Shown in pieces: positions 1 to 8,870 of a stretch of 44,293 nucleotides of DNA. The position numbers were made by a program, and so were the translations under genes. Positions within the stretch are counted from its first letter, which is position 1. Every line of letters begins with the position of its first letter. The notes under the pieces are model-generated. The model ran no database searches. It saw nothing but the letters and a program-made list of their open reading frames with translations, and had not been told where the DNA came from. Origin of the DNA: an uncultured Acetobacteraceae bacterium (GTDB lineage: Bacteria > Pseudomonadota > Alphaproteobacteria > Acetobacterales > Acetobacteraceae); the NCBI GenBank assembly GCA_902805625.1, contig CADCTL010000210.1:1-44293 (forward strand). The letters are read 5' to 3'.

Positions 1-591
1 AAAACCCTGGGCTTCGTGTCCTTCGGCCGGGTCGCGCGCGCGGTGGCGAGGCGGACCGCACCCTTCGGCCTCCGCATGATCGCCTTCGACCCCTACGTGG
101 AGGAGATGCTCATCTCCGAATACGGGGTGCAGCCCGCCACCCTGTCCGAGGTCCTGTCGCAATCGGATTTCGTTTCGATGCACGCGCCCGCGCGGCCGGA
201 GGTCCACCACATGCTGCGCGAGCAGCACTTCCGGCAGATGAAGCCGAGCGCGGTGTTCGTGAACACCGGCCGCGGACCGACGGTGGACGAGAGCGCGCTC
301 ATCAAGGCCCTCCAAGAAGGCTGGATCGCCCACGCCGCGCTGGACGTGCTGGAGACGGAGCCGCCCTCGCACAACAACCCCCTGCTCAGCATGGGCAACG
401 TGACGCTCACCGCGCACGTCGCCTCCGCTTCGGCGCGGTTCGACGAGGCGCGCAAGCGGCGGGCCGGGCACGAGATGGCGCTGGTGCTCTCCGGCAAGTG
501 GCCGATGAGTTGCGTCAACCCCGCGGTCCTGCAATCCACGTCGCTCCAGCGGTGGCAGCCGATCGGGATGGGCCGCGGGCCGAACAGCTAG
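1..591 (+). CDS. D-2-hydroxyacid dehydrogenase (NAD-binding), 5' partial
   Basis: This is the C-terminal 196 residues of a D-isomer-specific 2-hydroxyacid dehydrogenase; the reading frame is open to the left window edge, so the start is missing. The family interconverts 2-hydroxy acids and 2-oxo acids with NAD(P). All three catalytic positions are visible: Arg in NTGRGP, Glu in DVLETEPP and His in LTAHVAS. The dinucleotide loop is unusual: where the family has GxGxxG, this protein reads SFGRVA, so two of three glycines are replaced by Ser and Ala. It lies 13 bp before an SDR gene on the same strand, so the two are probably co-transcribed. The substrate cannot be told from sequence; phosphoglycerate dehydrogenase is only one possibility. 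Confidence 0.85.
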   Translation, partial: KTLGFVSFGRVARAVARRTAPFGLRMIAFDPYVEEMLISEYGVQPATLSEVLSQSDFVSMHAPARPEVHHMLREQHFRQMKPSAVFVNTGRGPTVDESALIKALQEGWIAHAALDVLETEPPSHNNPLLSMGNVTLTAHVASASARFDEARKRRAGHEMALVLSGKWPMSCVNPAVLQSTSLQRWQPIGMGRGPNS

Positions 592-604
592 GAGGACCAG
601 GAAC

Positions 605-1357
605 ATGCCCAGCAAGATCGCCGTCGTCACCGGCGCCGGCTCCGGCGTCGGCCGCGCCGCGACGCTCGCCCTCCTCGCCGACGGCTGGACCGTCGCGCTC
701 GCGGGCCGCCGCGCCGAAGCGCTCAACGAGACGATCGGGATGGCGCCGGACGCCGGACCGCGCTCCCTGGCCGTCCCGACCGACGTGGGCGATCCCCAAG
801 CCGTCGAGGCGCTGTTCGCGGCCGTGCGCGGGAAGTTCGGTCGGCTCGATTTCCTGTTCAACAACGCCGGCGGCAACGTGCCCGGCACGCCGCTGGAGGA
901 CCTCGCCTACGAGGACTGGATGCGCGTGGTGCAGGTGAACCTGACCGGCTCCTTCCTCTGCGCCCAGCAGGCCTTCCGCATGATGAAGGCGCAGCAGCCG
1001 CAGGGCGGGCGCATCGTCAACAACGGCTCCATCTCGGCGCACGCGCCGCGGCCCGACTCCGCCCCCTACACTTCCACCAAGCACGCGATCACCGGCCTGA
1101 CGAAGTCGCTGTCCCTGGACGGGCGCAAGTACGACATCTGCTGCGGCCAGCTCGACATCGGCAACGCCGCCACGCCGATGACCCAGCGGATGCAACGCGG
1201 CGTCAAGCAGGCGAACGGCACGACCGAGGTCGAGCCGACCATGGACGTCGCGCACGTCGGGAACACCATCGTCATGATGGCGAACCTTCCGCTCGACGCG
1301 AACATCCAAACGGTCACCGTGATGGCGACGAAGATGCCGTTCATCGGCCGCGGCTGA
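605..1357 (+). CDS. SDR family oxidoreductase
   Basis: This 250-residue protein is a classical short-chain dehydrogenase/reductase. The cofactor motif TGAGSGVG is at residues 9-16 and NNAG at 86-89. A Ser near 142-144 and the YxxxK pair Tyr155/Lys159 complete the catalytic set. The ATG is preceded by AGGAGG in the 3' end region of the dehydrogenase gene upstream, which supports the start and a shared transcript. Its last 17 bp overlap the end of the convergent hyuB gene. Family members oxidise or reduce alcohols and ketones with NAD(P). The neighbourhood (a hydroxyacid dehydrogenase, and a TRAP-Hyu operon facing it) suggests breakdown of an imported organic acid or cyclic amide, but the substrate is unknown. 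Confidence 0.9.
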   Translation: MPSKIAVVTGAGSGVGRAATLALLADGWTVALAGRRAEALNETIGMAPDAGPRSLAVPTDVGDPQAVEALFAAVRGKFGRLDFLFNNAGGNVPGTPLEDLAYEDWMRVVQVNLTGSFLCAQQAFRMMKAQQPQGGRIVNNGSISAHAPRPDSAPYTSTKHAITGLTKSLSLDGRKYDICCGQLDIGNAATPMTQRMQRGVKQANGTTEVEPTMDVAHVGNTIVMMANLPLDANIQTVTVMATKMPFIGRG

Positions 1358-2981
1358 CGTAGCCCAGCGCCAGATCGCCTTCGACCGAGGCGGCCGCCCG
1401 CGTTTCCGGGTCGCCGAAGCCGCCGCCGCCCGAGGTCTCCAGCCGGACGCGGTCGCCTTTCCGCAGCGGCACGTTGTCCGCCTTGGGCGGCAGGTCGCTT
1501 TCCTCGCCGTCGCGGGTGAGGACCAGCCGGCCGACCGCCGCGGGCAGGCCGCCCGCCAGGCCGTACGGGGCGTGGACGAAGCGGTCCATGTTCGCGGTGA
1601 AGAAGCACTCCGGGCTGTCCACCCGCCACTCCCGCACCAAGCCGAGCCCGCCGCGGTGGCGCCCCGCCCCGGCGGAGTCCGGCAGCAGCCCGTAGCGCGT
1701 GACGGTGAGCGGCGTCTGGCTCTCGATCATCTCGATCGGGATGTTGCTGTTGTTGTGCATCCCGCTGGCGAAGGCGTTGACTCCGTCCTTCGCCGGGTGG
1801 CCGCCGGAGCCGCCGATCTCGATCTCCACCAGCACGTCGCGCCGCGCGTCCTCGGCGACGGTCTGGAAGGTGCAGACGTAGGAATTGCCGTAGTAGGCGG
1901 CCGGGATGCGGTCCGGCACCACTTGGTGCAGCGCGCCGAACATCGCGTTCAGCAAGCGGTGCGTCGCGGCGATGCGGTGCGCCACCGGCGCCGGGTGCCG
2001 CGCGTTCACCACCGTGCCCTCCGGCGCGACCGTGCGGATCGGCCGGTAGCACCCGGCGTTCGCCGCGAAGGGCTCGTCGCAGGCGCACATCACGGCGAAC
2101 ATGACCGCGGCGTTGCTGCTGGCGAGCGTCGCGTTGACCGGCCCCCTCGCCTGCGGCGAGCAGCCGGACAGGTCCACCGTGATCGCGTCGCCCGCGACCA
2201 CCAGCGAGACGTGCAACCTGATCGGCTTGCCGAGGTCCACGCCGTCGTCGTCCAGGAAGTCCTCGAACTCGTAGGTCCCGTCCGGCATCCGCGAGATGGC
2301 GCTCCGCATCGCCGCCTCGCTCATGTCCAGGATGCGCGCGCCGGCCTCAACCATGCCGGAGGCGCCGTGGCGCTCCGCGAGCCGCCGCAGCGCCGCGGCG
2401 CCCACCTCCAAGCTGGCGATCTGGCTTTGCAGGTCCCCCGCGAGCAGGTCGGGCTTGCGCACGTTCTGCAGGATCATCGCCCAAACGCCGTCGTTCCGCC
2501 TGCCGCCCTCGATCAGCTTCACCGGCGGGATGCGCAGCCCCTCCTGGTAGATCTCGATGGCCTTGGCGGCGTAACTGCCGGCCGCGAGGCCGCCCACGTC
2601 GATGTGGTGGCAGAGCGTGCCGACGAAGGCGATCCGCCGCCCCTCGTGGAACACCGGCTTGAAGGCGACGATGTCCGGCAGGTGCTGCCCGCCGCAGTAC
2701 GGGTCGTTGGTGACCACGACGTCGTCCGGCCCCCACGCGGCGGGGTCCACGTGCCGGTCCAGCAGCTCGCGCAGCAGGTGCGACATGCTGTTGAGGTGGC
2801 TCGGGATGCGCGCCGACTGCGCCAAGTTGTTGCCCTCGGCGTCGAACACGGCCGTCGAGTAGTCCAGCAGCTCCCGCACGATGGTGCTGCGGCTGGTGCG
2901 CCAAACGGTCACGTCCATCTCGGCGGCCGCGGCCGTCAAGGCGTTCCGGATGACTTCGATCTCCACGGGTCCGAGCGCCAC
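1341..2981 (-). CDS. hyuB: Hydantoinase B/oxoprolinase family protein
   Basis: This 546-residue protein matches the HyuB family: N-terminal [18 protein letters not shown], the [11 protein letters not shown] segment, and a late [11 protein letters not shown] segment. With HyuA it forms ATP-dependent N-methylhydantoinase/5-oxoprolinase or aryl-ketone carboxylase-type enzymes in the cytoplasm. The start is GTG at 2981. An AGGAGG that overlaps the hyuA stop region stands about 7 nt before it, so translation of the two subunits is probably coupled. It is the last gene of the operon dctP-dctQ-dctM-hyuA-hyuB, and its 3' end overlaps the convergent SDR gene by 17 bp. Which cyclic amide or ketone is processed cannot be read from sequence. 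Confidence 0.9.
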   Translation of the reverse strand: MALGPVEIEVIRNALTAAAAEMDVTVWRTSRSTIVRELLDYSTAVFDAEGNNLAQSARIPSHLNSMSHLLRELLDRHVDPAAWGPDDVVVTNDPYCGGQHLPDIVAFKPVFHEGRRIAFVGTLCHHIDVGGLAAGSYAAKAIEIYQEGLRIPPVKLIEGGRRNDGVWAMILQNVRKPDLLAGDLQSQIASLEVGAAALRRLAERHGASGMVEAGARILDMSEAAMRSAISRMPDGTYEFEDFLDDDGVDLGKPIRLHVSLVVAGDAITVDLSGCSPQARGPVNATLASSNAAVMFAVMCACDEPFAANAGCYRPIRTVAPEGTVVNARHPAPVAHRIAATHRLLNAMFGALHQVVPDRIPAAYYGNSYVCTFQTVAEDARRDVLVEIEIGGSGGHPAKDGVNAFASGMHNNSNIPIEMIESQTPLTVTRYGLLPDSAGAGRHRGGLGLVREWRVDSPECFFTANMDRFVHAPYGLAGGLPAAVGRLVLTRDGEESDLPPKADNVPLRKGDRVRLETSGGGGFGDPETRAAASVEGDLALGYVSRGR

Positions 2982-2993
2982 GCGCGTCTCCTC

Positions 2994-5057
2994 CTAACCG
3001 CGGCGGGCAATGAGGGCGCCGGCCGCGCCGAGACCCGCCATCCAACCAGCCGCGACGAAGTGGGTGGCGAAGGGCTCCTCCACGATGGCAGGACCCTCGA
3101 TGCGCTCGCCCGGCGCGAGCGCGTCCCGGTCCCAGATCGGCACGTCGCGCCACTCCGCGCCGTCGAAGACGCGGCGCCGCCCCTTGCGGGAGGCGCGCGC
3201 GGGCGGGGGCGCGGGCGCGTCGTCCGGCTTCGGCAGCAGGCCGATCGCCTTGACGCGCAAGGTGACGATCTCCACGGCCCCACCCGGCTCCGAGTAGCTG
3301 AACCGCTGCTGGTGCATCGTGTGGAAGCGCGAAGCCAGCGCGTCCAGGCCGGGCTCGGTGATGCCGGCCGGCTCGTCCCACGGCACCAGCAACTCGAAGG
3401 CCTGCCCTCGGTACCGCATGTCGGCCGCGACCTCGAAGCGCCGGCGCGCCTCGTCCACGCCGTCGGCCGCGAGCCGCGCGTCCGCGTCGCTCCGCAACCC
3501 GCCGACCATCGCCGCGATCTCCGGCAGGCTCGCGCGTTCGGCGGGCAGCACCCGCGAGCGGGCGATGTCCTGCGCGATGTCTCCGAACAGGATGCCGTAG
3601 GCTGACAAGGTGCCGGGCTCGCGCGGGAAGATGACCTCGCCGATGCCCATCTCGGCGGCGACCTCGGTCGCGTGCAGCCCGCCCGCGCCGCCGAACGAAA
3701 GCAGCGCGAAGTCGCGCGGGTCGAGGCCCTTCTCGAACAGCGACAAGCGCACGGCGGCGCCGAGGGCGGCGTTGGTGACCGTCAGGATGCCCTGCGCCGC
3801 CCGCTCCACGGACATGCCCAGCTTCCCGCCGACGCGCGCCGCCACCGCGTCCCGCGCGGCCTCCATGTCGAGCCGCATCGTCCCGCCCAGGAAGTAGTCC
3901 GGATCGAGCCGGTTCAGCACCAGATTGGCGTCGGTCACGGTGGGCTCCGTGCCGCCGCGCCCGTAGGCGACCGGACCGGGGCGCGCGCCGGCGCTCCGCG
4001 GCCCGACGCCGAGGCGCCCGCCCGCGTCCACGTCGGCGATGGAGCCGCCGCCGGCGCCGATCGTCCGCATCTCCACCATGGGCAGCCGCACCGGCAGCCG
4101 GTCCACCTCGCCCTGCGTCACCACGCTGACGCGCCCGCCCTGCACCACGGACACGTCGAAGGAGGTGCCGCCCATGTCCACCGCGACGAGGTTCGGGCGC
4201 CCGAGCAGCCCCGCGATCCGCGCCGCGGCCAGCGCCCCGCCGGAAGGGCCGGAGAGGAGCAGGCGCGCCGGCTGCTCCGCCGCCACCGCCGGGCTGCACA
4301 CGCCGCCGTTCGACTGCACCAGGAAGACGGTGGGCCGGAATCCGTCCTCGCCCAGGCGCGACCGCAGCCGGTCGAGGTAAGCCCGCACCACCGGCATGAG
4401 CAGCGCGTTCAGCACCGTGGTGGAGCTTCGCTCGTACTCGCGTATCTCCGGGCTCACCTCGCTCGACAGCGACACCGGCAGCTCCGGCATCGCCGCGGCG
4501 ATGAGTTCCTTCAAACGCCGCTCGTGCGCCGGGTTGGCGTAGCTGTGCAGCAGGCACACGGCGACCGCCTCCACCCGCATCTCCCGCAACCGCCCGATGA
4601 GGGCCGGCATCGCCCCCTCGTCCAACGGCAGCTCCGCCGTGCCGTCCGCCCGCATCCGCTCCGGCACGCCGAGGCGCCGGTCGCGCGGCACCAGCACGGG
4701 GAAGGGGTCGGGATCAAGGCGGTACAGCTCGCGCCGGACGTGGCGGGTGATCTCCAGCACGTCCTCGAAGCCGGCCGTGGTCAGCAAGGCGCCGCGGGCG
4801 AGCCGCCGCTCCAGCACCGCGTTCGTGGCGATGGTGGTCCCGTGCATCAGCAGCCCGACCTCGGCGAGCTTGAAGCCGAACCGCCCCGCCGCTTCTTTCA
4901 CGCCCTGCATGAGGCCGACCGACGGGTCTTCCGGCGTCGTCGGCGTCTTCCACGCCCGCACGGAGCCGTCGCGCGCGTCCAGGATTTGCAGGTCCGTGAA
5001 GGTGCCGCCGATGTCCACGGCGATCCGCAGCGGCCGCCCGTCCTGCTCCACGCCCAC
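2994..5057 (-). CDS. hyuA: Hydantoinase A/oxoprolinase family protein
   Basis: This is HyuA, the ATP-binding subunit with an actin/ASKHA-like fold. The N-terminus RIAVDIGGTFTDLQ is the family phosphate-binding motif, followed by HGTTIATNAVLERR; a second nucleotide-binding stretch AVDMGGTSFDVS lies mid-protein and GGAGGLHA near the C-terminus. I chose GTG 5057 (687 aa), because GGGAGGG stands 7 nt upstream. The alternative TTG at 5078 would overlap the dctM stop (TTGA) and add 7 residues; a third option is GTG 5051. The gene is followed 12 bp later by hyuB. Together they would hydrolyse or carboxylate a substrate probably brought in by the adjoining TRAP transporter (inference from the operon). 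Confidence 0.9.
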   Translation of the reverse strand: MGVEQDGRPLRIAVDIGGTFTDLQILDARDGSVRAWKTPTTPEDPSVGLMQGVKEAAGRFGFKLAEVGLLMHGTTIATNAVLERRLARGALLTTAGFEDVLEITRHVRRELYRLDPDPFPVLVPRDRRLGVPERMRADGTAELPLDEGAMPALIGRLREMRVEAVAVCLLHSYANPAHERRLKELIAAAMPELPVSLSSEVSPEIREYERSSTTVLNALLMPVVRAYLDRLRSRLGEDGFRPTVFLVQSNGGVCSPAVAAEQPARLLLSGPSGGALAAARIAGLLGRPNLVAVDMGGTSFDVSVVQGGRVSVVTQGEVDRLPVRLPMVEMRTIGAGGGSIADVDAGGRLGVGPRSAGARPGPVAYGRGGTEPTVTDANLVLNRLDPDYFLGGTMRLDMEAARDAVAARVGGKLGMSVERAAQGILTVTNAALGAAVRLSLFEKGLDPRDFALLSFGGAGGLHATEVAAEMGIGEVIFPREPGTLSAYGILFGDIAQDIARSRVLPAERASLPEIAAMVGGLRSDADARLAADGVDEARRRFEVAADMRYRGQAFELLVPWDEPAGITEPGLDALASRFHTMHQQRFSYSEPGGAVEIVTLRVKAIGLLPKPDDAPAPPPARASRKGRRRVFDGAEWRDVPIWDRDALAPGERIEGPAIVEEPFATHFVAAGWMAGLGAAGALIARRG

Positions 5058-5074
5058 TTCCCGCCCTCCCTCGC

Positions 5075-6442
5075 TCAAGCGAGCGCCCGCGGCAGCCAGA
5101 GCGCGATGCCCGGCCAGACCATGAGGAGCACCACCGCCAACAAGTACACGCCCAGGAAGGGCAGCACGCCGGCGAACACGTCGGTGATCGGCCCGCCCGG
5201 CTTCGGCCGCATCCCCTGCAGCACGTACATGACGGTGCCGTCGGGCGGGCTGATCTGCGCGATCTCAACCAGCATCGTCACCACCACGCCGAACCAGACC
5301 GGATCGTAGCCGAGCGCGGTCACGATGGGGAACACCACGGGTATGGTGGTGATGATCATGGAGAAGCCCTCCATGAAGGTGCCGAGCGCCAAGTAGAGCG
5401 CCAGGATGCACGCCATGATCGCCCAAGGCGGCAAAGGCAGGCCCGCCATCAGCGCCGCCAGCGCCTGCGGCACGTTGATGGTGGTCAGCACGTAGTTCAG
5501 CAGGTAGGCGCCCAGGATTATGAGGCCGAGCAGCGCCGTGTTGCGCGCCGTGGCTTCCGCGCTCGCGTTCAGCATCCGGAAGCTCAGCTTCCCGCCGAAG
5601 CCGGCGAACAGCGCCGCGCCGACCACGCCGAGCGCCGCCGCCTCCGTCGGCGTGGCGTAGCCGGCGTAGATGGAGCCGAGCACCAGCGCCATCAGCGCCA
5701 CCGTCGGCAGCAGGTCCACCAGCGCCCGGAGCTTGAGCGCGAGCGGCACGGCCGCCGGGCGCTCCATCGGCCGCGCCAGACCGTGCGCCAGGATCACCAG
5801 CGCGAACAGCGCCGTCACCAGCAACCCCGGCAGCAGCGCCGCCATGTAGAGCGCGCCGACCGAGGTTTCGGTGATGAGGCCGTACACGATGAAGGTGATG
5901 CCCGGCGGGATCAGGTTGCCGAGCGCCCCGCCCGCCGCGAGCGAGCCGAGCACCATGCGCTGGCTGTAGGCCGTCCCGGTGAAGTAGGGCAGCGCCACGG
6001 AGCCCATGGTGGCCGCCGTCGCCACCGAGCTGCCGGAGATCGCGGAGAACACGGCGCAGGACGCGATGTTGGTGTGCAGCAGCCCGCCCGGCATCCGGTT
6101 GAGCCAGATGTTGAGCGCGCGGTAGAGCCGGTCCGACAGCCCCGCCCTCAGCAGTATCTCGCCCATCAGCAGGAACAGGGGCACCGCGACCAGCACGAAG
6201 TTGCTGGAAGGCCCCCACAGCGTCTGCCCCGCGAAGTCCCACCAGGGCCGGTCCGAGAACACCAGCCCGACCAGGATGCCGAGCAGCCCCAACACCGCCG
6301 CCACGTGGACGCCGGCGCCGAAGAACACCACGAACACCGCCGTCAGCCCCAGGATGGCGCCTACCGGCACCTGTTGGCCGCCCGCCGCCATCGCCAGCAC
6401 CGAAGCGCCGAGCAGGAACAGCAGGACGACGACGGCGATCAC
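5075..6442 (-). CDS. dctM: TRAP transporter large permease (DctM-like)
   Basis: This is a 455-residue, very hydrophobic protein with about a dozen membrane segments, typical of the TRAP DctM subunit, which moves organic acids across the inner membrane using a sodium gradient. Family signatures visible are VPLFLLMGEILLRAG, SGSSVATAATMGSVALP, LIPPGITFIVYGLITE and ISPPDGTVMYVLQG near the end. The frame stays open far upstream, but the real start is the GTG at 6442, which overlaps the dctQ stop codon as GTGA; the sequence upstream of it encodes no membrane protein in this frame. The 3' end overlaps or abuts hyuA. The substrate is likely the acid or amide handled by HyuAB. Confidence 0.9.
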   Translation of the reverse strand: MIAVVVLLFLLGASVLAMAAGGQQVPVGAILGLTAVFVVFFGAGVHVAAVLGLLGILVGLVFSDRPWWDFAGQTLWGPSSNFVLVAVPLFLLMGEILLRAGLSDRLYRALNIWLNRMPGGLLHTNIASCAVFSAISGSSVATAATMGSVALPYFTGTAYSQRMVLGSLAAGGALGNLIPPGITFIVYGLITETSVGALYMAALLPGLLVTALFALVILAHGLARPMERPAAVPLALKLRALVDLLPTVALMALVLGSIYAGYATPTEAAALGVVGAALFAGFGGKLSFRMLNASAEATARNTALLGLIILGAYLLNYVLTTINVPQALAALMAGLPLPPWAIMACILALYLALGTFMEGFSMIITTIPVVFPIVTALGYDPVWFGVVVTMLVEIAQISPPDGTVMYVLQGMRPKPGGPITDVFAGVLPFLGVYLLAVVLLMVWPGIALWLPRALA

Positions 6443-7080
6443 GCCCCGCCGCGCCCTTCCCGCGCCATCCGCACGGCTTCCAGCGCCTCGGCCGTCTCGT
6501 CGTCCACGGTGCGCGACCCGAGCAGCCGGTCCACCTCCCCCGGCTGTCCGGACAGCAGCATCAACGCCGCGTCCAGCGCCAGGACCAGGACCACGAGGCA
6601 GAAGGCGAGCAGGCCGAAGAGCCACACGCCCTGCGGCACCGCCAGCGGCACGCGGAGCGCGCTGTTGTCGTGAGCGTCGAACAGCAGGCTCTCGTCCACC
6701 AGGGACCAAGCAGCCCAGGCGCAGAAAGCCCCGAAGGCGCCGAGCAGCAGCAGGGCGAACAGGTGCAGCGCCGCGCGCAGACGCAGCGGCAGTCGGTTCA
6801 CCCACACGTCCACCCGGATGTGCGCGCCCCGCGCCAGGGTGTGCGCCAGCGCCCAAGCGATGCCGCCGGCCAGCATGTAGCCAGTCACCTCCACGGTCGC
6901 GGCCGAGGACACGCCGAGGAGGTTCCGCCCGACTATATCGGCGGTGATGAACAGGGCGCAGGCGATGTAGTTCCAGCCGGCCAGGTGGGCCATGCCAGCG
7001 GCCAGCACGGAAACGCCCCGGCGCAACCGGCCGGTGGCGCGCAGGGCCGCCGTGCTGCCGACGCCGCCCTCGCTCCTCAC
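6439..7080 (-). CDS. dctQ: TRAP transporter small permease (DctQ-like)
   Basis: This 213-residue protein has four predicted membrane helices (about residues 20-45, 55-75, 98-120 and 150-175). It carries the DctQ signature of a helix ending in DIVGRNLLG and a conserved HIRVDVWVNRLP stretch. DctQ holds DctM and couples it to the periplasmic binding protein. The start is GTG 7080, which overlaps the dctP stop as GTGA; its own stop overlaps the dctM GTG the same way. These 4-bp overlaps fix both boundaries and show one transcript. The C-terminal tail is charged and cytoplasmic. Identity is secure; the substrate is not. Confidence 0.87.
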   Translation of the reverse strand: MRSEGGVGSTAALRATGRLRRGVSVLAAGMAHLAGWNYIACALFITADIVGRNLLGVSSAATVEVTGYMLAGGIAWALAHTLARGAHIRVDVWVNRLPLRLRAALHLFALLLLGAFGAFCAWAAWSLVDESLLFDAHDNSALRVPLAVPQGVWLFGLLAFCLVVLVLALDAALMLLSGQPGEVDRLLGSRTVDDETAEALEAVRMAREGRGGA

Positions 7081-8162
7081 CCGCCGAAGCGCACCCCGGC
7101 GAGCGGCGCGACCACCTGGTTGAAGGTCTCGCCGCAGCGCGCGCCGCAGCGGCGCACGAAACCCGGCAGCACGGTCTTTTCCAGGATCTCGCGGAGCTGC
7201 GCCCGGTCGGCGTCGGTGCCGTTCACCTCGGTCATCGGCCGTGCGGCGAGGCTGTGGATGCGGCACGCATCCGCCTTGCCGGTCGCGCAGTCGATGCCGT
7301 CCCGCGTCGCGGCGTCGCCCAGCTCCCACAGCTTGTCCGACATCTCCTTGAAGGTGCCTTCCAGGAAGGCGCGCACCTGCGGGTCCTGCCGGTTCCACCA
7401 GTTCACGTTCACCATGTAACCCGCCAGCGCCCAGGACACCGGCAAGTTGGAGATGTGCGTCGTCACCTCCGGCCAGCGCGCCGCCACGCCGCTGCCGGTG
7501 CCGGTCACGGCGCAATCGACCACGCCCCGCTCCAGGGCGCTGTACACTTCGGGGAAGCCGATGGAGACGGGCTGCCCGCCCACCGCCGTCACCAGATCGA
7601 CCAAGCTGTTGCCGAAGGTGCGCACCTTGCGCCCGCGCAGGTCTGCCAACGACGCGAAGGGCTGGCGGCAGAACACCACCTGCGCCGGGAAGGGATAGAT
7701 GATGACCAGCCGCGTCCCGAAGCGCTCCAGGTCGCGGTTCACCACCGGCATCATCGCGTCCGCGATTTGCCGCGCCACGCCGATCCCTGGCGCCAGCCCA
7801 GCCAAATCCACCCCGTCCAGGATCGGCACGTCGCCGGACAGCGTGGTGAGCGTGCTGGCGCCGATGTCGGCTTGGCCGGACCGCACCAGCCGCACCAGCT
7901 CCGTCCCGCTGAGGTTGCGTTCGGCGTGGCTCGACACCGTGCCCTCGATGCGCCCGCCGCTCCGCTCCCGCATCATGTCGCGCAGATAAGGAACGTCCAC
8001 GCGGGTGAACTGCGGCTGGGTCGGCAAGGGCTGCGTCACCGCCACGATGTTGACCTTCGGCCCGGCGGGCAGGCTGGCCGGCATCTGCGCCGACGCGGCC
8101 CCGGGCAGCAGGGTGGTGGCGCACAACGCCGCGGCGAGGCCGCGCAACACGAACCGAAGCAT
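7077..8162 (-). CDS. dctP: TRAP transporter substrate-binding protein (DctP-like)
   Basis: This is a 361-residue periplasmic binding protein. Residues 1-25 form a signal peptide ending in ASAQ. Family features follow: SGQADIGASTLTTLSGDVPILDG, the central ADLRGRKVRTFGNSLVDLVTAVGGQPVSI block, and ALERGVVDCAVTGTGSG, which belong to the DctP/TRAP fold. A conserved Arg (in GRKVR) normally clamps a substrate carboxylate. The ATG at 8162 begins the dctP-dctQ-dctM-hyuA-hyuB operon; the 169-bp gap to the divergent DUF427 gene must contain its promoter. Two extra pairs of Cys near the C-terminus (CATGKADAC and CGARC) are unusual for the family and could form disulfides in the periplasm. Confidence 0.9.
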   Translation of the reverse strand: MLRFVLRGLAAALCATTLLPGAASAQMPASLPAGPKVNIVAVTQPLPTQPQFTRVDVPYLRDMMRERSGGRIEGTVSSHAERNLSGTELVRLVRSGQADIGASTLTTLSGDVPILDGVDLAGLAPGIGVARQIADAMMPVVNRDLERFGTRLVIIYPFPAQVVFCRQPFASLADLRGRKVRTFGNSLVDLVTAVGGQPVSIGFPEVYSALERGVVDCAVTGTGSGVAARWPEVTTHISNLPVSWALAGYMVNVNWWNRQDPQVRAFLEGTFKEMSDKLWELGDAATRDGIDCATGKADACRIHSLAARPMTEVNGTDADRAQLREILEKTVLPGFVRRCGARCGETFNQVVAPLAGVRFGG

Positions 8163-8331
8163 CGGAAGCCGCCCCTCTCGTCACCGAATCCGTTGCGGAG
8201 CAGGATGGCACGGCGGCAGCCGGCGTAAACCCGTGAATCCCGGGAGCGAAAACGCCATCTGCTTGCCGAGCGGGCAGAAACCCGGACAATGCCCGCCGGA
8301 AATGCTCCGTCCGGGAGCAGGAGGAACGCGC

Positions 8332-8691
8332 ATGGCAACGCCGGCGTCCGACCACCCGATCGCCATCCACCCCGAGCCCCGCCGTGTCCGCGTGCTGGCC
8401 GGCGGTCAGGTCATCGCCGAAACCAAGCGGGCGCTGAGCCTGCGCGAGGCGTCCTACCCCGCGGTGCTCTACATCCCGCGCGAGGACGCGAGGATGGATT
8501 TCCTGCGCCCCAGCGTCCACCGCACGCACTGCCCCTACAAGGGCGACGCGTCCTATTTCAGCCTCTGCTTGGTCACCGGCCTCGAACCGGACGCGGTCTG
8601 GAGCTACGAGAAGCCCTTCCCCGCCGTGGCCGAGATCGCCGGCCACTTGGCGTTCTATCCCACCCGCGTGGACGCCATCGAGGTCGGCTGA
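8332..8691 (+). CDS. DUF427 domain-containing protein
   Basis: This 119-residue cytoplasmic protein belongs to the DUF427 (NTP_transf_9-named) family. Visible family features are RVRVLAGGQVIAET, the SYPAVLYIPREDARMDFLRPS segment, the HCPYKGDASYFSL motif and the closing GHLAFYPTRVDAIEV. The start is ATG 8332, with GGAGGAA 7 nt upstream; longer upstream reading in this frame runs through the divergent promoter region and is not credible. The family has no established biochemical role. It stands alone on the + strand between the TRAP operon and a phosphoesterase, so context adds nothing. Confidence 0.88.
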   Translation: MATPASDHPIAIHPEPRRVRVLAGGQVIAETKRALSLREASYPAVLYIPREDARMDFLRPSVHRTHCPYKGDASYFSLCLVTGLEPDAVWSYEKPFPAVAEIAGHLAFYPTRVDAIEVG

Positions 8692-8857
8692 GGCCCGGAG
8701 CAGGCTGCGTGGAACCGCTCGCTCCGAAGGGACGAAGCGGGTACAATCCTGGCCACCGATACCCGAGCCACGCCGTTTGTCCGAAGGGACCCGGTGCCGG
8801 CGGGTAAGATGGCAAGATAGTAAGGTGGTAAGGCGGCGGGAAAGTAAGTCGCCGCCC
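8692..8857. other. Convergent intergenic region holding a tandem-repeat element
   Basis: The gap between the DUF427 gene and the phosphoesterase gene encodes nothing I can support. Its right-hand part is the 8-bp repeat element described separately, which runs into the last codons of the phosphoesterase gene. Confidence 0.6.
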
Positions 8858-8870
8858 CTAATCGCAACCC
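8804..8870. repeat. 8-bp tandem repeat plus hairpin element, copy 1
   Basis: Strict 8-bp units run from 8804: GTAAGATG, GCAAGATA, GTAAGGTG, GTAAGGCG, then GCGGGAAA and a partial GTAAG. The arm GGCGGCG (8832-8838) pairs with CGCCGCC (8850-8856) across an 11-nt A-rich loop. The tail AATCGCAACCC (8860-8870) closes the element. The same order of parts recurs at 43530-43610. The tail lies inside the phosphoesterase gene and supplies its stop codon, TAG. The function is unknown; it could be a small non-autonomous repeat of the REP/MITE kind or a transcription-end structure. Confidence 0.75.

Noticed and set aside
498-1309. Long open frames on both strands over the SDR gene
   Set aside because: They are GC-rich shadow frames of the SDR gene, with biased composition (Arg, Ala, Pro) and no domain.
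1572-3605. A 677-residue + strand frame across hyuB/hyuA
   Set aside because: It is antisense to hyuB and hyuA, is low complexity and has no motif.
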